From positions 42,440,045-42,504,044 of the forward strand of contig CM068592.1 of assembly GCA_035048485.1 (NCBI GenBank): a stretch of 64,000 nt of DNA, in the 5' to 3' direction. Below the pieces are notes generated by a model. It searched no databases. It worked only from the letters and a program-made list of their open reading frames with translations, and was not told the DNA's origin. The translations under genes were made by a program, and so were the position numbers. This document shows, piece by piece, positions 1 through 46,294 of this stretch; the first letter of the stretch is position 1, and each line of letters opens with the position of its first letter. Source of the DNA: Pteria penguin (lineage: Eukaryota > Mollusca > Bivalvia > Pterioida > Pteriidae).

Positions 1-355
1 GAAAAATATTTACATAGCGTCTCATAACCTTAATTTATCTATCTATATTCTGGTTCCTACAGAAGTACGTTACCAAGATGACAAAAGACAGCCTGAGTGC
101 ACTACATTCAGGACTACAAATAATCATCCCAACCAATATCCTACGCAGTGTAGCTCTTCCCCCTTATGTTTACTTTCCTCTGTAATGCCGAAGCGAGCAC
201 ACTGTGAACCGATGTAGATGATGCACAGAGACCGATCCATCATCATTTCCATCCAATATTTTATTATAATTACAATGTAAAAATGTAATCGATGATCATC
301 TCGTCTTTTTCATCACCAGTAGTTGTGCCCCCTTTTCTTTTGATCCGCCACTGAT

Positions 356-356
<1 letters not shown>
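1..356. other. Non-coding, no feature recognised
   Basis: No coding exon seen. Bases 328-354 (ending GATCCGCCACT) look like the right end of the miniature element described at 7861-8003. ERG PAS-domain residues were looked for here and not found. Confidence 0.4.

Positions 357-450
<94 letters not shown>
357..450. repeat. (TA)n microsatellite
   Basis: About 47 uninterrupted TA dinucleotides, with a shorter TA run at 471-488. Confidence 0.98.
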
Positions 451-451
<1 letters not shown>

Positions 452-545
452 CTCGGAATAAACTACAGGATATATATATATATATATACCCGTTTAGTCT
501 GTATATTTGTGTGTTTTCCGGTTATCCTGTAGTTTATTCCGAGTT
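450..545. repeat. Inverted repeat bracketing a TA run
   Basis: The 21-base arm ending in AAACTACAGGAT (451-471) is the exact reverse complement of 524-544. It may be an end of a foldback element whose centre is the short TA tract. Confidence 0.8.
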
Positions 546-955
546 ATTCGGTTCGACAGTATTTAAGTCCGGGCTATCCATTAAAATCGTATTTTAGTCC
601 GGGTTATCCAGTAAGTTCGTATTTTAGTCCGGATTATCCGGTTAATCAGTATATTTGTCCGTGTTTTTCAGTTAGTCTGTATTTTATTACAGGTTATTCG
701 TTTAGACAGTACTGTATATAAGACTGGGTTATCCAGTAAGATCGTATTGTAGTCCGGATTATCTGCTTAGTCCGTATTTAAGTCCGGGTTATCCGATTAG
801 TCCGTATTTTAGTCCGCCGGGTTATCTGGTTAGTCCGTATTTTAGTCCGCCGGGTTATCCGGTTAGTCCGTATTTTAGTCCGGGTTATCCGGTTAGTCCG
901 TATTTTAGTCCGCCGTGTTATCCGATTAGTCCGTATTTTAGTCCGCCGGGTTATC
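545..955. repeat. Minisatellite, ~30-bp unit
   Basis: Units of the type GGTTATCCGGTTAGTCCGTA followed by TTTTAGTCCG, about 13 copies, some with an extra CCG. The first copies are the most diverged. Confidence 0.93.
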
Positions 956-1960
956 CGTTATCATGGTTATGTACATTGTAAAAGGAATACAAAAATATTC
1001 AAAAAGACTGAGGAGGAGACACAAACTCGCATGCTGCACCGACACCAACTTTTGAGATTGCGGAGGGGAATGTGTCGCCGTTGGTCCTTGTTTCATGTTC
1101 CTTAAAGACATTGGAATTTCATTTTCTGTTTAATTTATTTTATTTTATTCATTTTTTACCACTTTTTGATCTTTGTTAATTGACCCAAGACGATGACACT
1201 TACAGCTCAGGAGGAGTTGTATTTAACAAACTATTACAGTTATTGTATATGCCGAGAATTTCAGTTTGGACTAGTCCAGTTATTTGTATCGGGGTGGCTG
1301 GGTAGGTGGAAGGTATGGTATTGTGTTGCTGAGTTTGTGGAGAGGGTCGATTATTGGACTAAGCCTAAGGTAATAGATAATTAACATCTACCAGACCGAT
1401 GGGGCTACCAAACGGTGAACTTGGGCAGGTATTCTGCTCTCTTAGATAAACATTATTGCACGTCCTATTGTTCTAACCATACCTGTCTATAATGTCGGAA
1501 TTAACATCGATCTTACAGCTGCTTTAATGCCATATTCAAATAAGAAATGATCGATTTAGCCATGATTTGTCGTTTAAATCAATTCAACTATTCCATGGAT
1601 ACTACATGCTGTCTCGAGTTTGGTAGGTGATGTCCACAATGCTGTGGCAGGTTACCTAGAAACATAGTATTATTTCGGCTGAATAACTTCATGATGGAAT
1701 ATGGAGATTGTAGAACTTAAAGGATTTCCCAAAACGGAACCAGTTCCTTTATTTATGTAGTTTAATTAGATTGATTGCGTCATGGATTTAATGTTTTGAC
1801 GGTGCAGTGATACAATACAGTGGGTACACAGTGCCACGTCGGAGAGATTCTTCGTCCAAGGAAGTAGTCCATCTGGCATAATTATTAGACTTCTTATATG
1901 GAAAGATGTGTTATACACCAGGCACATGATAATATTGAAGGGTAGATTGTGTAGCTGACT
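956..1960. other. Non-coding, no feature recognised
   Basis: AT-rich sequence with only short open frames (such as 1193-1384) lacking recognisable domains or splice context. Confidence 0.5.
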
Positions 1961-1964
1961 GAAG

Positions 1965-3446
1965 ACACATTCCTACGACACTGTAAACTTATGGTAGAGC
2001 AGTACTGCACACTGTTCTAAAGACGCTATTCTATGACAATGTAGACATTGCGTAGAACAGTATTGTATTATTGTCTTGGAGCACAATTCTGTGACAATGT
2101 AGACTTTGTGTAGAGTAGTATTGTTTCATTGCCTTGGGGGACTATTCTATGACATTGTGGACATTGTGTAGAGCAGTATTATATCATTGTCATGGAGCAC
2201 TATTCTATGACATTGTAGATATTGTGTAGATCAGTATTATATCATTGCCTTGGGGCACTATTTTATGACATTGTATACATTTTGTAGAGAAGTATTATAT
2301 TATTGTCTTGGAACACTATTCTATTACAATGTACACATTGTGTAGAGCAGTATTATATCATTGTCTTGTGGCACTATTCTATGACATTGTAGACATTGTG
2401 TAGACCGGTATTGTATCATTGTCTTGGGGCACTATTCTTTGACTTGGTAGACATTGTGTAGAGCAATATCATATTATTGTCTTGGGGACTATTCTATGAC
2501 AGTGTAGACATTGTGTAGAGCAGTATTGTATCATTGTCTTAGGGCACTATTCTTTGACTTTGTAGATATTGTAGAGAGCAGTATTGTATTATTGTCTTTG
2601 GGCACTATTCTATGACATTGTAGACATTGTGTAGACCAGTATTGTATCATTGTCTTGGGGCACTATTCTATTACATTGTAGACATTGTGTAGAGCAATAT
2701 TATATTATTGTCTTAGGGGACTATTCTATGACATTGTAGACATTGTATAGAGCAATATTGTATCATTGTCTTGGAACACTATTGTATTCTATGATATTGT
2801 AGACGCTGCGTGATGTTTTACGAGAAGCAAAATGTTTTGAAATAAAATGTATTCCATGTCACAGTCAACTCAAATTGAAGCAGCATTGTGTTATTGTATC
2901 TAGACAACGTTCTTAGTTCTTATTGACTTATATAACAATATTGTATGATCATATTGAGACGCTATGCCGATCTTGACTTTAGGAAGACTTTTATTGTGTT
3001 ATTTCTTGGACACTTGTGACATTGTAAACTTAGGGTAGACCAGTATTGTAATATGGTATTGCAACAAGATTATAGATCATTGTAGGTTTTGGTCCTAGCA
3101 GTATTGTATTATTGCGTTGATAAACTATTTTATGACGTTATAGATTTAAGGTAGAACAGCATTCTGATATTGTCTCGATACAATATTCTATAACATTATA
3201 GACTCGGTACAGCAGTGTTGTAATATTGTGTTAAGACAATATTCTATTATAACGTAAGCCTTGTTTAGAACTATATTGTAATATTGTTCACCACATTATA
3301 TGATTAGGGTAAAGCAATATTCTATTACTGTATTGAGACTTTACTATGTAACATTGTAGACGTTTGGTAGAGCAATTTTCCGTCATTTCTAGCCAAGGTT
3401 TTCTATGACATTAAAGACTTACAATAGAGCTATACTCTATGAGATG
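1965..3446. repeat. Minisatellite, ~58-bp unit, decaying rightward
   Basis: About 14 clear copies built on TATGACATTGTAGACATTGT and GTATTGTATCATTGTCTTGG up to ~2815. Increasingly diverged copies continue toward 3440 and again to ~3880 after a SINE insertion. Confidence 0.9.
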
Positions 3447-3447
3447 T

Positions 3448-3628
3448 GATGAGACAGTAAATACCGAGGTCCCGAGTCAGGGTGACATGGCACGTAAAAG
3501 ATCTGTCACTACTTAGGGTGGGTCCATTGCAGAGGTAGACATTTGTATGCGATGTATCAGGCAGATGCCGTCACAATATACGTGAAATAATCGTGGAGTG
3601 CCGTAAAAAAATAATCAATCAATCAATT
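3448..3628 (+). mobile_element. tRNA-derived SINE, 5'-truncated
   Basis: It carries the core (CACTACTTAGGGTGGGTCC), the conserved GATGCCGTCACAATATACG box and an (AATC)n tail, but lacks the tRNA head. It is inserted in the decayed part of the 58-bp minisatellite. Confidence 0.88.
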
Positions 3629-4185
3629 ACTATTCTTTAAAATTGTTATACACATAGAGTAGAGCGATATTGTATTATTGTCCTTTCGTAATACATTTAT
3701 TTATCATACGCTCTGGGTAAAGCAGTGTTTTATTATCGTCTTAAAGGGCTATATTTATTATATGTTTAGGATAGAATAGTATTGTACTATTGTCTTGAGA
3801 CATTTAATTTATAATATACAAAGAGAAGAGTAGTACAGTATTAATGTCTTAATACTAGAAATATAATATATTTATCAATTATATTATTATTATCGGCGCA
3901 TTGTCAGAGTACAGAGTCATTATCGTGTTTACCTGAAATGAACATGATAATTGTTTGGATATTTTGTTCTTGTACGTGCAGTACCTGATTTTAGATTTTA
4001 TGATGTCAGAAATGCAGGAGTTATCTACCATAAGTATATTGTTGTGCTTCTGTGCGCTTTCGAACCTGGTAGATTGTCACGTGAGAAAATTACCCAGAAC
4101 AGCAGAGACTCGTACTTAATTGGCAAAAGAGTGCATATAAATACATATAGTAACTTTACAAACACCTCGTAGCGTATTGCATGTT

Positions 4186-4343
4186 AATTTTTCTGATTCT
4201 GTCATATCATTTTTCTCATTCTGTCATATCATTTTTTTTATTCTGTCATATCATTTATCTGATTCTGTCATATCATTTTTCTGATTATGTCATATCATTT
4301 TTCTGATTCTGTCATATCATTTTTCTGATTCTGTCATATAATT
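4186..4343. repeat. Minisatellite, 22-bp unit (left block)
   Basis: About seven copies of GATTCTGTCATATCATTTTT plus CT. The same unit resumes at 5585-5646 on the other side of the element at 4344-5568 and forms the pyrimidine tract of the ERG exon at 5647. Confidence 0.93.
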
Positions 4344-5568
4344 TTATATCCCCCGCAGACGAAGTTTGGGGGGTATATAGGAATCACCTTGCCCGTCTGT
4401 CCGTCCGTCCCGATTCATGTCCGGGCCATATCTTTTTACTAGGTGGATGGATTTAGATAATATTTCACAATATTGTTGCCCATGACCCAAGGGTGTGTCA
4501 TGACCTTGACCCAAGGTCATAGGTCAAAGGTCAAGTTCACTGTGAACTTGGTTGTTAAAATCATGTCCGAGCCATATCTTTTTATTGGGTGGATGGATGT
4601 AGATAATATTTCACAATATTGTTGCACATGACCCAAAGGTGTGTCATGACCTTGAACTAAGGTCATAGGTCAAGTTGATAATAGACACAATAAGAAAACT
4701 TTGTCCGCACCATAATTTTTCACCCTGTGCACAATTTTCAATAATATGTCATATATATAATTTGTTGCTTAGGATCCAAGAGTGTGTCATGACCTTGAAC
4801 CAAGGTCATGACCTTGAACCAAGGTCATAGGTCAAAGGACAAGGTCATAATAGACACAATAAGAAAAACTTTGTTCGGGCCATAACTTCTCACCCTGTGC
4901 ACAGATTTCAATAACATTTCACAGAATTGTTGCTTAGGATCCAAGGGTGTGTCGAGACTTTGAATCGAGGTCATAAGTCAAATGCCAGGGCCATGATAGA
5001 CACAATAAGTAAAATCTTGTCCGTTCCATAACAACTTCTTCCCCTGAATATGGATTTCAATAGTATGTCACAGAATTGTTGCTTAGGATTCAAGGGTTTG
5101 TCACGACTTGAAACCAAGTAAAACCTTGTCCGGGCCATAGCTTCTTTCCCTGTTCGCAAATTTCAATAATAATTCACAGAATTGTTGCTTTGGATCCAGG
5201 GGTGTGTAAAGACTTTGAACCGCAGTCATAGGTAAAAGGTCAAGGTCACAATGGACACAATTGGTATAAACTTGTCCGGGCCATAACTTCTTCCTCTGTG
5301 CACAGTTTTCAATAATATTTCACAGAATTGTTGCTTAGGATCTAAGGGTGTGTCATATCCTTAAATCAAGATCATAGGTCAAAGGTCAAGGTCACAGTAG
5401 ACAGAATGGGTAAAACCATGTTTTCATTGATTATACCTCAAAATGTGCTTGTAAGTGGGACATCCATTACAGTTATACCAGTGATGTATATTGGGATGAA
5501 TTATTGCATGTTTCTACTTTGTTGCCATAGGGGGGGGGGGGGGTATTTGTCCCATTAGGACTGCTCTA
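4344..5568. mobile_element. Dispersed repeat element with internal ~165-bp repeats
   Basis: It starts with TATATCCCCCGCAGACGAAG and a matching GGGGGGTATATA that could fold back, and ends at a G-run followed by ATTTGTCCCATTAGGACTGC. Six to seven internal repeats contain CCGGGCCATA, CACAGAATTGTTGCTTAGGA and several AGGTCA blocks. No protein is encoded. Such elements are frequent in bivalve genomes; the class is not determined. Confidence 0.75.
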
Positions 5569-5584
5569 GTTATCATCTGTCAAA

Positions 5585-5646
5585 TCATTTTTCTGATTCT
5601 GTCATATCATTTTTCTGATTTTGTCTTATCATTTTTGTCGTTACAG
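5585..5646. repeat. 22-bp minisatellite (right block) forming the acceptor tract
   Basis: Two to three copies of the 22-bp unit of 4186-4343; the last copy runs into GTCGTTACAG, the acceptor of the exon at 5647. Confidence 0.85.
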
Positions 5647-38405
<32,759 letters not shown>

Positions 38406-39641
38406 TACATATGTACTAAAGTACGATGCATGTATTAATTTGCGGTCCATGTTGCATAAATCAAACACAGAAAAGAATGCAGAAAGGTTACCTACGTGCT
38501 ACTCGCTCCGGAGTATGACAGATATTCGGAATGACCTTCAGTATTATCATTAGTTCAGTATGGATGTGTTATGATTTGTTGAATTTCGATGCATTGTACA
38601 TTTTTACCTGGATATTTCCGGGAATCACCTAGATATTATTCCTCAGATTGTATCGAGGGCACCATTATTACAGCTAGTCCGCTATCACTGTTATTTATAT
38701 GTTGTATTATAGAGTCACGTGATCCACCTGCATACATCACGGCTCTATACAGTGTGGCGCTGATGGTCGGTAGGATCGCCACACTGAACGCCATTCGCAA
38801 TTTATTACCTTCTAAATATCAATCAACATTGGTTCGGGAAGCGGGATGGGGTTGCGGACAGGTGTTGGGAGTGAAGAGGAAGAGGAGTAAGAAAGAGATT
38901 TTATATAATGAGAAATTAGATGGTAGGGGAAAGATAGGAAGATAATAAGAAGGAAAGTAGTGACTGGGTCAGGGAGGTGTTGGAGGAGGTGGAGTGCAAG
39001 ATATCACCTTGTTCACCCCATATTACAAAAAGAGGATTCAAAAAGATAATTTTTTTCTGTCTTGAGAAGAATTCTCTCACTCACTACGTGTTGCGATAGG
39101 GTATACCCAGTGGCTATACCACGTGACTGACCATGCCTCACTAAGATCAATTTACCATACAAATAAGGAAAGCAACTGGAATTTAGAGTCGCTGCAAAAC
39201 TTAAATATACCCATTTCTTCTCCAACGTTTTATTCAACAAAGACAAATGATTCATTATGAGGAAAATAGGCATCCATTGTTGATGTTTATGTTATTTTGG
39301 ATCATTCTTTAAAGGGACATAGTCCGAGGTTGGAAAATTTTAGCATGAAAAGTATGGATTACGACAAAATCTTATTTTTCCTGTATTACATAAATTATAA
39401 AGTTTGTATTAATTGCAAAATTTAAAACTAAAATCCCTCAATGTCTCCGTAGAATAAAGGTAATTGAGTCGAATTACATTCGGTTGGTATCGATTCCCCA
39501 AATAAGGCGATGCTCCGCCCATAATCTTGCGCGTGCGCGGATATTCACTGTAGAAAACTACAAAAATGGTTTACATGGAGGAATACGAGCACGAGAAAAG
39601 CAAAAGTGTGGTAGAAAATAACTATACACAGACTCAGAGGC

Positions 39642-39675
<34 letters not shown>

Positions 39676-42054
39676 AAGAAAAGTGGAACATATTAGAATC
39701 GGGTAAAGCTCAATTTTCATTGTCACGTGATTTCCTCGGGCCGACCTCATCAATATTCAAGGCGTTGGCCTGGTTATGTTGCAAATTTAAAACGGGCATA
39801 TCTCGTTAACGACATCGACTTTGGTAGCGATACTTTTTACATATCTTAGATAATATACTAGCAATCGATTGCCGTTTAAGAAATCCATTTACATTTTTTT
39901 TTAAACTTTTCCCGACTTCAATCGCACTATGCTCCTTTAAGAAATCTTGACTTTTGAGCATTCATTTGATCGACAAGTCTTTGTTATTTTATATCATTAT
40001 TTAAGAAATCTTGACTTTTGAGCATACATTTGATCGACAAGTCTTTGTTATTTTATATCATTCTTTAAGAAATCTTGACTTTTGAGCATTCATTTGGTTG
40101 ACAGAACTCGCACACTATATAAGGCTAGTGTCTTGAATTGTCTGTCATCTCGTCAAGGGGTTCACACTTTTGGGGTTGTTATCGGTCAGTAAGGGGACAA
40201 TCTTTTCATTCTCTGATAATTCACTTGTCGTCATAGTAACCATGGGCTACTTTTTTCACATTGTCTCCTAGTTTCGTCCTATTTTGTCTCCTTTCATCCT
40301 GTTGTCTTGTCTTACGTTCTCTTTACTCTTCCTCCTTTTTTTTGGGGGGGGGGGGGGGGTTGTATTCATTTTATTTCATTTTATTGGGGGTCCTTTGTTT
40401 ATTGATATTGTTGTTGTTTTGTTTGGGGGGGGGGTTGTTCCTACTTTCTCTAGACGTCCAACATTTTCATTTTCTCTCCCTACTTTCGTCTCTTCGTACA
40501 TTCACTTTGTCTCTTTTTACTTTCTCTTGCTCCCCCCCCCCTCCCGCTTTTTTCTATATTGTCGCCTTTGTTAATCATGTCAGGTCATTGATGTTATGCC
40601 AAACTGATCCATTGCATTGATGTGCCAAACCATCTGAAAGTGGCGTAAAACTTTTTTTTAATCTTCATAGATTTGCAACCACACTACATGTATTTATATA
40701 TGTTCACCGTCCAGTTTCCTGGACAAATATGCATGTTATGATTTATATTCTTTAAATTAATGAGATACAGTGTAAATGATACTTAATTCATGTACAAGCT
40801 GCATTGAAGCAGCATTGATCACAGGTTCGTGTGAATATGCAGTTGCCATGGCGACTTGATATAGTATCCCTCTAGCATTGGATACCTCTAACCTCTCTCT
40901 CTCTCATTCATATGTTTATAAGCAATACATGTCCAGTACCCATGAGATTCGAGTGGCCAAGTGCCCAGTGAACAATGGATGTCATTACAGTGCGGTAAAC
41001 AACAAAAATAACGAATTATAACATTTATCATTTTGGGGCACCACAAAGATTTATTATGTGTGGTTAACAATAAATCAATATTATTAATGAAATGGGTCGT
41101 CTCGGTTGCCTATTTATATGCACCTGTACCAATGATATGATATAGCCATTCCCGTAAATCACGTGACTAGACTAGATGATCACCACGTAGACCTAGATGT
41201 TTGTGACGTGTGTTAGAGATCAAGGTCATACCAGTGTTAGTTAAGTTAATGATTTTTATGGGTTGAATTTGTTAATTATCTGTTGATTTGTATCAATAAA
41301 CTTAATATAGAGTTTGTTTTGTCGGCTTATTTGATATTTGTATGAAGACGTCGCTCTTTTTGGCTATTGCTATACACCTGATATTTTGTGGCCTTGACCT
41401 TTTCTATCTAGTGAAGGTCAGTGTTCGTCTGGTGTATATTTTTGTCGTCGGTATGTTGTGGCCATTCGTGGTGGATGCGGCTAGACAAGCGTAATACATT
41501 AACTTCTTCGGGGCATCTGTTCTCGCATAAGATTTCACGAGATCCATGAAAGTCCACCACGGAATGTTTTGTCGGTGCAACGGTGACATATCATCATATG
41601 GCGTCATGCAACATCCAGAACAAATCATATGATAGTTGATAAGCATTTACTAAATTTTGCTAATTTCAGTGACATGTATAGGAATGATACAATGATGATG
41701 ATGAAAAACAGGAGGTTAGAGATTGTATGGGGAAAGCCAGTAAATCACTCCGACTGCTTCATGTCAACTGACCGTCTCAAATCGGTAAATCACTCCGACT
41801 ACTTTATGTCTACTGACCGTCACAAGTCGGTGCTGTGGTCGATGTGTGTAATCTAGCATCTCCAGTTGTATGTTGACGTCTTCGGTTTCATTGCCCTTTG
41901 TCTGCGATGTATCTCATCATGTGGTAGGTTTAGATCTATATATTTGAAGAAACCTTAAAAGTGTTAATAAATAAATATTACGTATAAAACAAAATGTGAC
42001 AAGTCATAAGAAAGAGATGCAGTTTGTTTTATTTTGTCCAATATGCTTAACATG
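38406..42054. other. Region after the ERG gene, likely including its 3' UTR
   Basis: Contains an A-run at 39642-39673, three ~63-bp tandem copies of AAGAAATCTTGACTTTTGAG (39955-40100), and T/C/G homopolymer-rich sequence at 40260-40560. AATAAA at 41295-41300 followed by TTTGTTTTG is a candidate polyadenylation site. The frame 38589-38945 is unsupported. Confidence 0.5.
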
Positions 42055-42190
42055 ACGTACCACACTCGGTAAAGTGATACAATTCTTCACTGCTTCAGGT
42101 GAGTCTGCTACATAGATCTGAATACCTTTGCGATACATCAGGCAGATGCTGTCGCCATTAAAGGGGAAATAATCGTAGGATACGGACATC
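42055..42190 (+). mobile_element. Degraded SINE fragment
   Basis: It retains TTCACTGCTTCAGGTGAGTC and GATGCTGTCGCCATTAA of the core SINE; head and tail are lost. Confidence 0.75.
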
Positions 42191-42404
42191 CAAAAATTGT
42201 ATATTGATAATAAAAAATTTAAGATGTCATGACAAATAAAGTTTAGAACATGTCTTGCAGTATTACAATATTGTTGCCATGGGTATTGCCTTAAATAAGT
42301 TTTGAAATAATTATGGTAAATTATCTGTACAAGAGAGCTTAATTTTAGCCCAGCAGAGTTTCCTTGTTACGTAGAATAGGCTCAATAAATGATTTAACTA
42401 ATGT

Positions 42405-42632
42405 CTGTTTATTGTTTACGTCACTCCACGATTATTTCATGTGTATGGGGACGGCATCTGCCGGATGCATTGCATAGTTTATACATTTGCAACGGACCCA
42501 CCCGAAACATTGTGGGATCTTTTACTTGCCACGACCTCGGTTTCTACTGTCTCATTCGAAAGAGAGGATACCGGTGTACACACGGCGAGAGTCGAACACG
42601 GTACATATCGGTCAGTAGCCGAACACCTCATT
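42405..42632 (-). mobile_element. SINE, core family
   Basis: On the - strand: a degenerate head, core and 3' box; on the + strand it shows TTTACGTCACTCCACGATTA and GCAACGGACCCACCCGAAAC. Confidence 0.9.
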
Positions 42633-42639
42633 CAATGAC

Positions 42640-43990
42640 CCACATCAACTTATTTAAGACTTGCTCAAGTCCCTGTATTTTATTTTTAATTTTCCAGTAT
42701 CAAATAGAGGTGATTTACTCATGCTCTCTATTGATGCTTTTCTATTGAATCAAAATAATAATTATAGAGGAATTTTAGTGAGTGTATTCAAAATTCCAGC
42801 GTTTATCTGTAGGCAACTCATGCGACAAAACTCTTCAGAACTACTTTAAACCAAAGAATTACAAGTGTAGACTGATACCTACTCAAAATGTAATACATGT
42901 ATATTAAATTCGCAGTAACGTTTGAAATAATAAAGATTCTAAACTAACACGTCAGTACTTGATTTTTCCGGAGTTATATACTGTTGTGATAATATTTTGA
43001 CTTCCTAGTGTAAACGAACACTCGGGACAGTGTATGTTAGTTACTGATAACATGGCATGTATATTAACGGCTATTACTATAAATCATGCTCTTGCATCTG
43101 AATAGAGGATACTCTCGACCGTTCATTGGATAATAATGGTGTACAGTTTAAAAGACGAGATATCTAGGCAAAGTTGTAAGTCCCTTTGACATTAACTAGC
43201 CGTCCACCACCTCTAGCAGGCCTGTATGCCCGTTTGCACCGTTTTCCCGGCGAGTGGGAAGGTGAGGCCCGGTAACCGATTACTCACAACAAACAAATTT
43301 TCTAGTCCATTGATCGCCCAAAGTGGCATTGTGAGTGTAGTGTAATGGGATATTTTTCGTGACTTCTTTTAAGATTTTCTCAAATGGGAGATACATTCAC
43401 AAAGGCTGGAGTAAGTATTAAATGTAAATATCATAAATTTGTTATTTTTCACTCCTTGTTTCCACAACTCAGTGAAGATTTTTTTATTGATATTTATTGA
43501 TACTGGTTTGCAGTAACAAAATTTCGTAACAATTATCTGTAGAAATAATTCATTCATGGATGATACATACAGCATGAAGATGTCAATGTACAATTTGTTA
43601 TGATGACAGCAGATATACAAAATAAATATGAAGTGAGGATACCAATGTATGGTATGATGACAATGTATGAAATATATAGGTGCAATTCATAAACACAAGT
43701 CAAACATGTGGACGGAGCAGATCAATGCAAGCAACATAATGTTAGGGAATGACTAAAATAGCAATACATACATGGACTGTCTTGAAAAATAAACAAGTGA
43801 AACATAGATACTACTAATGTACTATGCTAGTTTGTCCACTTTTATTTGATAAAATATTTCGAATGTAATTTTGCAGCACTTTATCGTTCAAGATTAGGCT
43901 ATTAAGAAGCATTGTATATGGTGATTCATCTGCTGATGATGAGAGCTTTCCATCCCTGTGTGTCACCATGTGGCGTATAAAGACGACTGC
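42640..43990. other. Intergenic, no feature recognised
   Basis: AT-rich sequence without recognisable exons or repeats. Confidence 0.45.
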
Positions 43991-43998
43991 CACATCTG

Positions 43999-44183
43999 TA
44001 GTTAAGGTGGATCAAGTGGATATCAAAATACTTACACTTGTGCGAATGTTGCATAAAAAAAAGATGCCCTGTACCATATAAATTGTGTTTTATTTTTGGT
44101 TGTTCAAACATAGATCTAGAGTTTAGAAGAAAAATTTGGCTAGTTTGGCCATTAAAAACACGACACTCGATCCACCTTAACTG
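43999..44183. mobile_element. MITE-like element with ~19-bp inverted ends
   Basis: AGTTAAGGTGGATCAAGTG (44000-44018) is the inverted match, with one mismatch, of CACTCGATCCACCTTAACT (44164-44182). Confidence 0.75.
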
Positions 44184-44794
44184 CTCATATATCACTATTG
44201 TCAACTGACCATACTAATAAATACTGTAACTATAGTTAACGGTAAATAAATAACACATCTATAATACCGTTCCTTTCCAAGTTCTGTTAAGACCTTAAAA
44301 AACAAGGGCAGACAACTCATCCTATAACTCTCGTACGTGCTTTATAAGTAGTACTCACAAAGAAGTGACAAAATCTTGACACGTTGTTAAAAAAATTACT
44401 ACTCAAGCATGCACAAATGGCATTGATAAAATTTGTGTACACAGATTTTATCAAATACATTCTGTACCTAATAACATCCTTCTTGATATACTGTGTATGA
44501 TTTGTAACAATTTTAATCACAGATAAAATCAATAAATTATGGAATAAATAAACATTTCTATATATAATTTAAATAATAAATTAATTACTTTATTCTTGTA
44601 GATTGGCAAACAACTGCGAGTTAATAAATATGAATGCAGTATATATATAAATATACAATGAATATATATCAACAGAAAATGTACAATAGAATATCTGACT
44701 TTCATGTATGCAGTGTTTTCTTCAATACTCTAAAGGCAAGAAAACTGCGACTACACTACAAAGGAACAGTAACCTGATGTATTATTGTGTAAAA

Positions 44795-45140
44795 TACACA
44801 AGTACGTCATATTTCAAGTACCAGTACACAACATTAGACGTACCAGTACTTAATATTAGATGTACCAGTATGTAATATTAGAAGTACCAGTATGTAATAT
44901 TAGAAGTACCAGTACATAATATGGGAAGTACCTGTACCTAATACTAGAAGTAAAAGTACTTAATATTTGAAGTACCAGTATGTAACATTTAAGTACCAAT
45001 ACGTAACATTAGAAGTACCAGTACGTAACATTAGAAGTACCAGTATGTAACATTAAAAGTACAAGTACATAATATAAGAAGTACAAGTACATGACATTAG
45101 AAGTACCAGTATGTAACATTTGAAGTACCAGTAAATATTA
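44795..45140. repeat. Minisatellite, 22-bp unit
   Basis: About 15 copies of AGAAGTACCAGTACGTAACA plus TT, between the two genes' 3' ends. A - strand AATAAA at 44594-44589 would place it inside a long NEK10 3' UTR; this is unproven. Confidence 0.92.
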
Positions 45141-46294
45141 ACTTTTGAAATAACATCTATTCAATAATATACATTAATGCAAAAATAGTCGGAATTTAAG
45201 CATTAAAATTCAAATATTTGTCGAGAAAATTTTTTAAGGTAATTTTTGTCAAACACAAAATTTGTAACATGTTTATGTTACATTAAAATGATTGAATATT
45301 TCAAAGTATCGTATCAGAAAAATTTCTTAAATCATAGTAGGACAGAGATACCATAAATATTATTGTACAATATATATGATAACAATATAAACTATGCTTC
45401 TCTACATAACTAATATTATAACTACAATAAATATCTACGATAACAGTAAAACGCAATGGACGGCTTTTCATATGACATAGGATTAAAAACTGGACGGAGG
45501 AGGAAAAAAATACACCAATGATAATTAAGAAACACACCATCATGAACACAGGAATATATCAAGCATAGTCTCCTCCTTTTGAATAAATAATAGAAATGGA
45601 ATGCAGCTTGGCCTTTTTTTTTTTAAATATATGGCATTCAATCCATTTCATCCATTTGTAAAAAAAATTTTGCATATAGTATAATTTTCATTATCTGTGA
45701 AAACACAACTTTGATTATTCTTTTCATAAGGACGGAAATACATAAAATACTAAGATAAAAAAACAGGTAAAATAAATAAGAACTAAATCTATAACAATAA
45801 AAACAACAAAATGTTAAAAGATGCCCTGTCACATGTAAATTTGCTAGGCTAGGGGAAATGCCGTACCTCACTCTTCAAAACATTGTACGACTCATTTCTT
45901 GACAAGCTAGATTCATTTCTTGACAAGCTATAGCTATGTCTAGCTGGCAAAGGAATATTCAATACAGAATAAGTATAAATCTTCTGCTGCGACTGAAGTC
46001 AACATGCGACATAGCATCTTTAATGATTAGAAACTCGGCAAAATAAGCACTTCTAAAAATAAAAGACGAAGAGCAACTACATGTACAACATGCACTTGCC
46101 TACACAAAAACTTCTTTATGAATGAAGAGGAATGAAAGCAGTAGATGAATGAGGAAAGTATTAGCAAATTTTGCCTTTTCTTCGCAACAAAGCAAAAATT
46201 GTTTTTAAGTTTACAAGTATGAGATTTATATATGATTAGTCATGAATGTGTAGGTATCATTTGATGCTAGAGATCACTGTGAATATTCTCCCTA
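45141..46294. other. Downstream of NEK10, probable 3' UTR
   Basis: AT-rich, no exon seen; likely transcribed with NEK10 but no strong nearby polyadenylation signal was identified. Confidence 0.4.

Noticed and set aside
1..5646. PAS-domain exons of ERG
   Set aside because: All frames were scanned for the conserved PAS and cap motifs and none was recognised; they are presumed to lie left of the window.
38589..38945. 118-codon ORF after the ERG gene as an extra exon
   Set aside because: The acceptor TATTATAG near 38713 is weak, phase agreement with 38401 was not demonstrated, and the peptide is unrecognised.
40261..40620. Hydrophobic ORFs around 40.3 kb
   Set aside because: They come from T/C/G homopolymer-rich sequence, not a membrane protein gene.
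41404..41646. 80-codon - strand ORF between the genes
   Set aside because: No domain or splice context; likely chance or a transposon scrap.
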